A stretch of 64,000 bases of DNA from Nostoc sp. NIES-4103 (GTDB lineage Bacteria; Cyanobacteriota; Cyanobacteriia; Cyanobacteriales; Nostocaceae). The translations under genes were made by a program, and so were the position numbers. Shown here one piece after another: positions 1-7,776 of the stretch (position 1 is the stretch's first letter; each line of letters opens with the position of its first letter). Under the pieces are notes generated by a model, which did not search any database, was not told the DNA's origin, and saw only the letters and a list, made by a program, of their open reading frames with translations. The DNA is taken from assembly GCF_002368335.1 (NCBI RefSeq), contig NZ_AP018288.1, positions 1,109,247 to 1,173,246 of the forward strand, read 5' to 3'.

Positions 1-97
1 GTCCCCTGCTATATAAGTCCTGCCAAAGATACAGGCATTTTGTCAGTAGTTTGTGTGAATCTCAATTGGGGAAATAATTGTTATTTAATTAGGGATT

Positions 98-2446
98 ATG
101 CCGCAATACTTCGGACAACTGCACACAAATGAGGCACCTTGGTCAATCCTAGGCGCAGTACAAGGAATACAATACGATGAGCGCCATATCCTCTTCAAAT
201 GTGGCGATGCTTGTCTGCGTGTGAGTGTGCTAGCATCTAACTTAATTCGGGTACGGATGACACCAACGGGTGAATTTCTACCCAGGCGATCGTGGGCAGT
301 GGCACAGGCGGATGAACAATGGCCTATAGTGGCGTTTGAGGTGCGAGAAAAAGCAGAGGCTATAGAAATTACAACCGAGCAATTGTCCGTTGTCGTGTCC
401 TGCAATCCTTGCCGTATCCAGTGCTTCGACTCAGCAGGAAAGCCCTTTGCTCAGGATGCAGACTTAGGTATGCGGTGGCGGACTGGTGCTGTTGCTGGGT
501 GGAAACAAATAGAAGCAGACGAACACTTCTATGGTTTTGGTGAACCCACTGGTTTACTCGATCAGCGCTCAAAAGTGAGAACCAACTGGACATCTGATGC
601 CCTTGATTATGGAATCATGACAGACAGCATGTATCAGGCGATTCCCTTTTTTATCGCGTTGCGTCCGGGATTGGGTTATGGATTTTTCTTCAATACGACT
701 TTTTGGAGCCGATTTGATTTAGGTGCAGAACAACCTGGAGTTTGGCGGATGGAAACTCAAGGAAGTGAACTAGATTACTATATTATTTATGGTCCTGAAC
801 CCGCCAAAATTCTTCAGACTTACACCCAGTTAACCGGACGAATGCCCTTACCACCACGATGGGCGCTAGGTTATCATCAGTGTCGCTGGAGTTACGAGTC
901 ACAAGACATAGTACGTAAACTAGCCCATGAATTTCGTCAACGCCACATTCCCTGTGATGTTGTCCATCTTGATATTGACTATATGAACGGCTACCGGGTT
1001 TTTACCTGGAGTCCCAAGCGATTTGCTCACCCTCAAGAATTAATCAAAGAACTTCAGCAAGATGGCTTCAAAGTAGTGACAATTGTTGATCCAGGAGTAA
1101 AGTACGAACCAGAAGCAGATTACAAAGTCTTCGACGAGGGTTTGAAAAACGACTATTTTACCCGTAATACCAACGGTCAACTATTTCACGGCTATGTCTG
1201 GCCTGATAAAGCTGTATTTCCTGATTTCCTGCGTCCTGAAGTTCAAAGTTGGTGGGGAAGTTGGCAAAATAGGCTTACAGATATCGGTGTTGCTGGTATC
1301 TGGAATGACATGAATGAACCCGCACTAGATGACCGTCCATTCGGCGACCCTGGTAACAAAATTTCCTTTCCCCTCGATGCTTTACAAGGGCCGACTGATG
1401 AGAGAACGAATCACGCCGAAACCCATAATTTGTATGGGTTAATGATGGCACAGGCATCTTATCAGGCAGCTAAAAAATCTCGTCCCACAGAACGCTCTTT
1501 TATCTTGACACGCTCTGGATATGCTGGTACTCAGCGCTGGTCAGCAGTATGGACAGGAGACAACCAATCTCTGTGGGAACACTTAGAAATGTCCTTACCG
1601 ATGCTGTGTAATCTGGGTCTATCGGGGGTTGGTTTTGTGGGTGCTGATATTGGAGGGTTTGCAGGTAACGCTACGGCTGAACTATTTGCTCGTTGGATGC
1701 AGGTAGGAATACTTTATCCCTTAATGCGGGGACACTCAGCATTAACTACAGCACAGCATGAACCGTGGGTATTTGGCGATCGCGTTGAAAAAATTTGCCG
1801 TGAGTATATTGAACTGCGTTATCAACTGTTACCCTACATTTACACTCTTTTTTGGCAAGCTGCAACCACTGGTGCCCCAATTCTGCGCCCTTTATTGTAT
1901 GATTTCCCCAATGACCCCAAGACCTATACTCTAGCTGACCAAGTAATGCTTGGCTCGTCTATATTAGCAGCACCAATTTACCGTCCAGGCGTTGAATACC
2001 GTGCTGTGTACTTGCCTGAAGGTTGCTGGTACGATTGGTGGAGTAGCGAAACCTTTGCAGGCCCAACTCACATACTGGCACACGCAACCCTAGAGCGAAT
2101 GCCATTATATGTGCGTGCTGGGGCAATTATCCCCATGGCCCCAGTGATGCAATATACAGATGAACGTCCTTTAGACCAAATGAGGTTACGGATTTGGAAG
2201 GGTAAAGGCGAGTTTACACTTTATGAAGATGACGGTCATACTTTCGAGTATCAAACAGGAGCCTTCTGTACGACAACTTACCGAGTTAGTACACAAGGAC
2301 AACAAACCATTGTTGAGATTTCAGCAAGAGAGGGTAGCTTTGCACCCGCAACCCGTGAAATAATTGTAGAACTAGTTGGTGTTGATGAACAGAGCTTTAT
2401 CGATGATGGTACTGCACAACAGTTGATATTTAACAATAGTCAATAG
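98..2446 (+). CDS. Glycoside hydrolase family 31 alpha-glucosidase
   Basis: Predicted retaining alpha-glucosidase (GH31), hydrolysing terminal alpha-glucosidic bonds of maltooligosaccharides or related glucans. The 782 residues are full length for the family: N-terminal beta-sandwich, (beta/alpha)8 barrel from about residue 245, C-terminal beta domains. The nucleophile is Asp404 in the WNDMNE signature and the likely acid/base is Asp488 in WTGDNQS, so the active site appears intact. No signal peptide is visible, suggesting a cytoplasmic role in glycogen or maltodextrin turnover. The ATG at 98 gives the usual family N-terminus. The gene stands alone, convergent with the next one 10 bp away. 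The exact substrate cannot be told from sequence. Confidence 0.93.
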   Translation: MPQYFGQLHTNEAPWSILGAVQGIQYDERHILFKCGDACLRVSVLASNLIRVRMTPTGEFLPRRSWAVAQADEQWPIVAFEVREKAEAIEITTEQLSVVVSCNPCRIQCFDSAGKPFAQDADLGMRWRTGAVAGWKQIEADEHFYGFGEPTGLLDQRSKVRTNWTSDALDYGIMTDSMYQAIPFFIALRPGLGYGFFFNTTFWSRFDLGAEQPGVWRMETQGSELDYYIIYGPEPAKILQTYTQLTGRMPLPPRWALGYHQCRWSYESQDIVRKLAHEFRQRHIPCDVVHLDIDYMNGYRVFTWSPKRFAHPQELIKELQQDGFKVVTIVDPGVKYEPEADYKVFDEGLKNDYFTRNTNGQLFHGYVWPDKAVFPDFLRPEVQSWWGSWQNRLTDIGVAGIWNDMNEPALDDRPFGDPGNKISFPLDALQGPTDERTNHAETHNLYGLMMAQASYQAAKKSRPTERSFILTRSGYAGTQRWSAVWTGDNQSLWEHLEMSLPMLCNLGLSGVGFVGADIGGFAGNATAELFARWMQVGILYPLMRGHSALTTAQHEPWVFGDRVEKICREYIELRYQLLPYIYTLFWQAATTGAPILRPLLYDFPNDPKTYTLADQVMLGSSILAAPIYRPGVEYRAVYLPEGCWYDWWSSETFAGPTHILAHATLERMPLYVRAGAIIPMAPVMQYTDERPLDQMRLRIWKGKGEFTLYEDDGHTFEYQTGAFCTTTYRVSTQGQQTIVEISAREGSFAPATREIIVELVGVDEQSFIDDGTAQQLIFNNSQ

Positions 2447-2456
2447 TCACTAGTCA

Positions 2457-3239
2457 TCAGCCATGTCGATTACGTAATTTTATAACTGTGGCGATCGCAG
2501 CAAGCACAATTGCCAAAATTAATGCTATATTCCTCAGTAAGGGATAGCTCCAGTGCTTAACTGCGATCGCAACCAATGCCCAAACTATTACTCCTGTGTA
2601 AGCTATATCTTGACGTTGGATGCTAATCATTGCTGCAATTGAAAAAGCCGCAGAAAACATCATCACAGTCCAAATCTCAGCAGAGATTCCCCATCCATTC
2701 CACTTCTGAAAATATAAGGCACACGCTACATTAACAATAGTTGCAACGCTAATCCAGCCCAGATAAATACTGATGGGAAGGTGAACACACCACTTTTTAT
2801 CACGAGGTACATGCTTATTTCCAATCCCTAATTGTAGATAAATACCAATTAGAGGTAGTAGAATCAAGAGCATTGCAATTACAGAAAGTCCAAAAAGTCT
2901 GGAGAGGAAAAGATACACCCAGACACTTTGAGCAACACAGGCAATTACCAACAAATAACCTGTTTTGCGTAAATCTAAATCGTGTTTTTGATTAGGTAAA
3001 AACTGGTAGATTCCAAAGGCGAATAATCCCAGATAAATCAGTCCCCAAATTACAAAGGCATAGTTAGCAGGGATAATCAGAACATTATTGAACAAAGTGT
3101 TAGAAATTTCTCCTATGGTGAGTCCATTGAGCGGAGAAATGTTTGATAGCACATTGACAACGAAAGCGCCAATAATTGCCAACAAGGTCATAAGCTGGCG
3201 CAAAAAATCCCAATTGTTGCCAGATGTATACTGCGGCAT
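2457..3239 (-). CDS. TspO/MBR-like tryptophan-rich membrane protein
   Basis: Integral membrane protein of 260 residues with about seven or eight hydrophobic helices and repeated Trp-containing helix ends (WGLIYLGLFAFGIYQ near residue 65; LPISIYLGWISVATIVN near 155). This matches the cyanobacterial branch of TspO/MBR-related proteins, which is longer than the five-helix bacterial TspO. TspO proteins bind tetrapyrroles and modulate stress responses; for this longer branch the function is not established. The start at 3239 precedes the first helix by a short polar segment. The 3' end is convergent with the GH31 gene. Alternative: another multi-pass family with a similar helix pattern. Confidence 0.72.
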   Translation of the reverse strand: MPQYTSGNNWDFLRQLMTLLAIIGAFVVNVLSNISPLNGLTIGEISNTLFNNVLIIPANYAFVIWGLIYLGLFAFGIYQFLPNQKHDLDLRKTGYLLVIACVAQSVWVYLFLSRLFGLSVIAMLLILLPLIGIYLQLGIGNKHVPRDKKWCVHLPISIYLGWISVATIVNVACALYFQKWNGWGISAEIWTVMMFSAAFSIAAMISIQRQDIAYTGVIVWALVAIAVKHWSYPLLRNIALILAIVLAAIATVIKLRNRHG

Positions 3240-3320
3240 AAAATAGTGAGACAGCTTATAGCTTTTGTGCTTTTAGCATATACCATATTTGTAGCGCTTT
3301 TAGTGAAGCCTAAGCACCGT

Positions 3321-3371
3321 GAAGGGGAAATGGGGGGATAGGAAGATGGGGGATGAGGAGATGGGGAGATA
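3321..3371. repeat. G-rich short tandem repeat (gggagat type)
   Basis: Purine-rich tandem units of about 7-8 bases related to gggagat. It is one of many STRR arrays in the window and lies between the TspO-like gene and the adhesin gene. The gap 3240-3475 holds nothing else recognisable. Confidence 0.7.
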
Positions 3372-3475
3372 AAGGAATCACAACTGACGACTGACAACTA
3401 GTCTCATGTCAGCGCTTATGACTTATTTATTCCTACTATTTATGCATAAACCTTAAGAGCTTCCCCCCTGCTCCC

Positions 3476-5899
3476 CTATTGAGGCAAACTACAATCAGCT
3501 GACTTTTGCCATGAATTATGCATTGCGGCAGTAGGTGCATTAGCAGTCAGTACAACTTCTCCTTTAGCATTGATTACCCACCCTGTAGCTTCTACAATGC
3601 TTGCTTGACTGGGATTAGTAAAATTTTTCTCGCTAGTTACACCAGAGGAAGTTTCTGCAACTTTGTCGAGAGTAATCCAATCTGTGAGAACAGCATCAGT
3701 GTTGAGGGTTTCGGTGGGATTGGCTGGTAAGCCACCACGACCGGTGATGGTAAAACTATTTGTCTTTTGTGCCGTACCTGCTTGACATGCTTGGGATACT
3801 TTAGGCTCAACAGGTTGGTTTGGTAATAAATTGATTAATTCTGGCCTAGGTTCAATATCAGAAGTTGTGATTACGATATTGCCTTGTGGCCCAGACTCAG
3901 AACTAGCGGTAATATCACTCAACTCGGTCGGTTTTTCACGAGGTTGGATGCCGAATACACGAAAAGCATCAATGTTGACTGTGCCACCGTTGCCAGCGTC
4001 AGCATTGGCACTGATGTCACTATTTTCTTCTGGAACAGCAACTATCAAGCCATTAGGAATATTAATGGTAATATTGCCGGCATTTCCGCCACCACTGGCA
4101 TTAGTGAAAATTTGACTATTATTGCGTAACTGCAACAAGTTCTCTAATTGCAAATTAATATTGCCCCCATCACCTGATCTAGTTTCAGCAACTAGTTGTG
4201 CTTTGTCATCTAAAAAGATTTCACGGGCTGTAATTTCCAAGTTGCCTGCATTTCCTCCTCCCAAGGCACTTACAGTTACTTGAGCCTGATCCTGGACAAT
4301 CAACTGCCCTGTAGTAATGTACACAGAACCAGCATCACCGCTACCTAGGCTTCGCGCAAACAAACCACTGGTATCCTGACTATTTGGTGCTGTTTTGCTT
4401 AATTCCACAAACTCAGAAGCGTTTATAACTAAACTCCCACCGTTGCCTTGGCTACCTATAGCAGTGCCAGTCGTTATGATCGCTCCATCCTTAACAATCA
4501 ATTGCCTTGTGTTAATTGTCAAAGAATTTGCATCACCGCTGCCTCGAGTTTCAGCAAACAAGCCACTGGGGTTCCCATTGGGCGCTGTTCCCCTTACTTC
4601 CACAGAATCTAAGGCGAACACTTTCAATGTACCCCCATTACCTTGACTACCCTCCCTAGCACCGGCTGCTACATTTGCCCCATTCTCAATAATTAATTTT
4701 CCTGTCTCAATGGTCAAGTTGCCCGCCGCACCTTCACCAAAAGTATCAGCAAACAAAGCACTGGGATTATTCTGTTCATCAGTTCCGCTCAATTGCACAG
4801 AGTCAGTTGCCTTAACCACTAAACTTCCGCCAGAACCCGTTGCACGCTCACGAGTAGAAGCTCTTACTTGCGATCCATCTTTGATAATTAACTGCTCTGC
4901 CCAGATAGAGATTCCTCTACCGTTTTGGCTTCCTTGAGTCTCAGCGTCAACCTTTGATCCTTCAGTGAGTGTGACCCGCCGTCCCTGGATTTGGATATAA
5001 CCGCCGCCCTCACCATTGACATCTACTCGAGTTCTATTGCTAAGTGTTACATCTGCTAGGACCAAGCCATCAGGAAAGCTTAAGGGCTGGCCGTTGTTAT
5101 CTAGGTTGAGTCCTATTGTTCCTTCTTCTAATATCCCCCCTAAAGCAATCTGACCCCTTCCTGCTCTTAGCGCTATTCTATCTTGTGGTATCGATTTGCT
5201 ATCCCAGCTGATGTTGCCGCCTACTAAGACCAAGGTTTTATCGGCTGCTACTTGTATTCTCCCCTGTCCATTAATTTCTCCGGCATTCCTCCCCAATTGC
5301 AGCCCAATTGGTACACTCATCGTCAGTAAGGGTGTTGTTTGGGGAGCTGTTGCACTGAATGAAGTGCCATCAGCAAACTTGATTGCGTTAGCTGTACTAC
5401 CTACAAACGAACCATCCAAATTCAATATAGCGTTCGGCCCAAAAATGATCCCATTGGGATTAATTAAAAATAAATTGGCTCTAGAAATATCTGGCTGTCC
5501 ATTAATCATCTGGTAAGTTCCGAGAGTACCATTAATCTCCGAGCGATTGTTACCAGTGACCCTCACTAGAATATTCTGAATATTACTACTAGGACTCAAG
5601 AAATAGGCCTCGCGTCCTTGATTAACGTTGAATTCCTTAAAACTGTGGAACAGATTATTGCCGCGAGTTGCCCCACCGGTCAGCACATCAGTTGAATCAC
5701 CAAAAGGTTTTGTTTGGTCAATATAAGAGCGCTCAGATCCTAGAGTGTCATCAGGAGTAATGGCACTTTGGGCGAAAGCAGAATCTGCAAAAGCAAAGGT
5801 GATGGCTAATAAGCCCCCTCCAACGGCTAAGGCCCCAAAAATTACTAAATTCTTGGCTAACCCCAGTTGCCAAAAGTAACGTTTGCTGTTTTGAGTCAT
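3476..5899 (-). CDS. Filamentous haemagglutinin-type two-partner secretion adhesin
   Basis: Large exported beta-helical protein (807 residues). An extended N-terminal signal region with a hydrophobic stretch at about residues 17-40 ends in an AFAQS-like cleavage site. The TPS/haemagglutination domain follows (about 45-170) with the hallmark NPNGI motif near residue 148. Repeated beta-helix coils rich in Gly and Asn fill 200-650, several built around Leu-x-Val/Ile-Lys/Gln-Asp-Gly. The C-terminal part has the Cys-containing TGRGGLP segment typical of cyanobacterial members. Such TpsA proteins cross the outer membrane through a TpsB/Omp85-like partner and act in adhesion or as surface proteins. 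No tpsB is in the window, so the partner must lie elsewhere. Length is ordinary for cyanobacterial paralogues. Confidence 0.88.
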   Translation of the reverse strand: MTQNSKRYFWQLGLAKNLVIFGALAVGGGLLAITFAFADSAFAQSAITPDDTLGSERSYIDQTKPFGDSTDVLTGGATRGNNLFHSFKEFNVNQGREAYFLSPSSNIQNILVRVTGNNRSEINGTLGTYQMINGQPDISRANLFLINPNGIIFGPNAILNLDGSFVGSTANAIKFADGTSFSATAPQTTPLLTMSVPIGLQLGRNAGEINGQGRIQVAADKTLVLVGGNISWDSKSIPQDRIALRAGRGQIALGGILEEGTIGLNLDNNGQPLSFPDGLVLADVTLSNRTRVDVNGEGGGYIQIQGRRVTLTEGSKVDAETQGSQNGRGISIWAEQLIIKDGSQVRASTRERATGSGGSLVVKATDSVQLSGTDEQNNPSALFADTFGEGAAGNLTIETGKLIIENGANVAAGAREGSQGNGGTLKVFALDSVEVRGTAPNGNPSGLFAETRGSGDANSLTINTRQLIVKDGAIITTGTAIGSQGNGGSLVINASEFVELSKTAPNSQDTSGLFARSLGSGDAGSVYITTGQLIVQDQAQVTVSALGGGNAGNLEITAREIFLDDKAQLVAETRSGDGGNINLQLENLLQLRNNSQIFTNASGGGNAGNITINIPNGLIVAVPEENSDISANADAGNGGTVNIDAFRVFGIQPREKPTELSDITASSESGPQGNIVITTSDIEPRPELINLLPNQPVEPKVSQACQAGTAQKTNSFTITGRGGLPANPTETLNTDAVLTDWITLDKVAETSSGVTSEKNFTNPSQASIVEATGWVINAKGEVVLTANAPTAAMHNSWQKSADCSLPQ

Positions 5900-6254
5900 C
5901 TCAAAAGAATGTGCCTTTGATTAAAAACTGAACGAGCGAAGTCGCAAGGCAGTCCGCTGAACTGAGCGAAATTCGCTTTTAATATCGGGTGAAAATAGAC
6001 ATTTGGTAGGCTTTGATGTCTAGTAATCATAGACTTCCAATCAACAGCAGACATGAAAATCTATGTTTTTCCAGAGTTCCAAAATCCGTAGTCAAACATA
6101 GACAGACGTAGGAAATTTGGTTTTAAGCAACGCCACTTTGAGCGCGGAAAAGAAAACTCTATAAATTATTTTACCATTCCTAATTCTGGATAATTGGCAG
6201 TATTTGCCTATATTTGACTAGATTTTCAGTGAAGTTTTGTAATACTTTATTTTC
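5900..6254. other. Intergenic region upstream of adhesin gene
   Basis: No gene is supported in this stretch. It presumably holds the promoter and leader of the minus-strand adhesin gene. A short direct repeat around catagac occurs near 6028 and 6098. Nothing else was recognised. Confidence 0.4.
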
Positions 6255-6290
6255 AAGTCTTCCTCAGACAAAAGTCTGAGGAAGACTTTT
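6255..6290 (-). terminator. Strong hairpin, probable terminator of the small-ORF pair
   Basis: A perfect 15-bp inverted repeat (6255-6269 with 6274-6288) around an AAAA loop. It lies 30 bp beyond the stop of the 43-codon ORF on the minus strand. The T-tract is clearer on the plus strand, so it may act in both directions. Confidence 0.6.
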
Positions 6291-6321
6291 GGCTTTTGCA
6301 AAAGTCTAATATTTATGACAA

Positions 6322-6453
6322 CTAATTTTCAATCACATTTGATAGATTAGCCTGTTGCTGTATGACTTCTGCTACTAAAACTGTTGGATAAGGTCGCTCA
6401 GGCTCAATAGTACGTAGTGGTGGCTCGTACTCAGATAGCCCATCAACTGGCAT
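6322..6453 (-). CDS. Small hypothetical protein (43 aa)
   Basis: Short ORF of 43 residues starting with ATG at 6453, beginning MPVDGLSEYEPPL and ending QANLSNVIEN. It is acidic and rich in Pro and Glu, with no signal peptide or membrane segment. It lies 6 bp downstream of the 71-residue ORF on the same strand, and a strong hairpin follows its stop, so the two could form a small transcription unit. I do not recognise a family. It may be a short peptide gene or chance coding; the tight spacing and the terminator argue for a real gene. Confidence 0.45.
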   Translation of the reverse strand: MPVDGLSEYEPPLRTIEPERPYPTVLVAEVIQQQANLSNVIEN

Positions 6454-6459
6454 TTTTAT

Positions 6460-6675
6460 TCATGTACGCCCATGACCTGAATCGCCATTACCGCCATTGC
6501 TCTTGTCTGTGTCACATTGTTGTCCAGGCAAACAGCCTTTTGTTTTACGCTTAGGTTTTTGAAAGCTAGATACCTGTTTAGTGGGATGGTCAGTTTGTAC
6601 TAAGTCAGACTCTTGAGCAGATGCGATCGCCTCACTCTCACCCAACTTGCTCGCTAGCTCTGATGTATTAGTCAT
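6460..6675 (-). CDS. Small hypothetical protein with Cys pair and Gly-rich tail (71 aa)
   Basis: Seventy-one residues. The N-terminal half is polar (ELASKLGESEAIASAQES), followed by a basic Lys/Arg stretch (KPKRKTKG), a Cys-x6-Cys pair (CLPGQQC preceded by Gly) and a Gly/Asn/Ser-rich tail ending DSGHGRT. The leader-like front and Cys/Gly-rich end resemble a modified-peptide precursor, but no modification enzyme or transporter is adjacent, so this is only a resemblance. It is followed after 6 bp by another tiny ORF. Family not recognised. Confidence 0.55.
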   Translation of the reverse strand: MTNTSELASKLGESEAIASAQESDLVQTDHPTKQVSSFQKPKRKTKGCLPGQQCDTDKSNGGNGDSGHGRT

Positions 6676-7429
6676 ACTAAATTACCTCTTGCAGAATACA
6701 GGAATTGAGTCAAATATTTGGAAATGAATTGTTACCAATCCACTAAACCAAACAGCATATTAAAAATGTGGAGACTTTCTTTAACAGAATTTTGTCTCTC
6801 CATTTATACTTACGGCTGTTATTTAGGTTTTATGCAGCAGTTTTAAATTTGTTACACAACTTTATAATCATGCTAGTTCAGGCATCTTAACTGCCCTTAA
6901 ATTACTAAAAGTGATTTATTGATAGCACCCTAGAACCATAATCACTACCAAGGTACTAACAAAGCCTCCAGCAGAATATGGATTAAATTATCTGCACATT
7001 CAAGGCTCTACCCCTTAAACGCTTTTCCTCGCTTGATACAGGGGAACATCCTTACTGACATAATCCGTCAGTTAAATAGGGCAATGGGCTATGGGTGACG
7101 ACCAATATCAAATCACTTGAAGTCTTTCACCTTCTGGACTCTAGCAATTTTTCGACTTAGAACAGCAAATTGTTAATTTAGCACGATTTTTGGGAACTAT
7201 GTATAACAGTAACTCCACAAGCATAGCTAGTCAAGTAGGTAATGGCTATGTGGGCTGGTGATATGTGCGCTCTAGCAGCGATCGCTGTTTGACTCTCGGT
7301 GGTGCATCTATATAATGAACAAGAGTTTTACCTACAAAGTTAACAGCAAGCAATAAACTTGATGCTACTAATAAATAACTTCAAATGAGTTGATATTTCT
7401 GCCGCTATTTGGCATCTTTTGGTCTGGGT
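6676..7429. other. Gene-poor AT-rich region
   Basis: About 750 bp without a supported gene. Some plus-strand reading-frame stretches around 7100-7350 look like broken protein-coding sequence but carry many stops. It probably holds the promoter of the minus-strand small ORFs at its left end. Confidence 0.4.
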
Positions 7430-7640
7430 GTATCGATTTGGTTGAATTGTTTCACGGTGGCTACAAGTGAGCAGGAGAATCTGGGGAGAAGTATTTGTTG
7501 CTGACATCTACCAAAATTAGTATTATCCCTTGATTTTCAAATGATTTCAGGTATAGAACAAGGCAATAACACGGACTCAATTTGTCTATTATCCCCAACT
7601 CCCATTGCAAACTAAGCATTGGGAAAGACAAGTACTGGCG
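7430..7640 (+). pseudogene. Degenerate GAF-like domain relic
   Basis: Reading the plus strand in one frame from about 7465 gives WGEVFVADIYQN, a stop, YYPLIFK, a stop, then FQV. This resembles the W-G-x-V-F-V-x-D-I-Y and F-x-V-K-A segments of phytochrome-like GAF domains in cyanobacterial multi-sensor histidine kinases. Further on, a stretch reading HWERQVLAQDDA may belong to the same ancestor. Stops interrupt it repeatedly, so it is at best a fossil. It lies directly upstream of the adenylate cyclase gene, whose own GAF domains are a different, intact type. Confidence 0.35.
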
Positions 7641-7776
7641 CAGGATGACGCTAGCTTAACAAGCGATTAAACTGTGGTAAGTGTCAATCGATTGTTGCTA
7701 AAAGCAACACTTAGATAAATTTCATGACATCGTTAAAAATACTTAACATTTAAACCTGCTATATCAAAAATTACCT

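Noticed and set aside
3518..5516. Several plus-strand open frames inside the adhesin gene
   Set aside because: Shadows of a repetitive beta-helix gene on the opposite strand.
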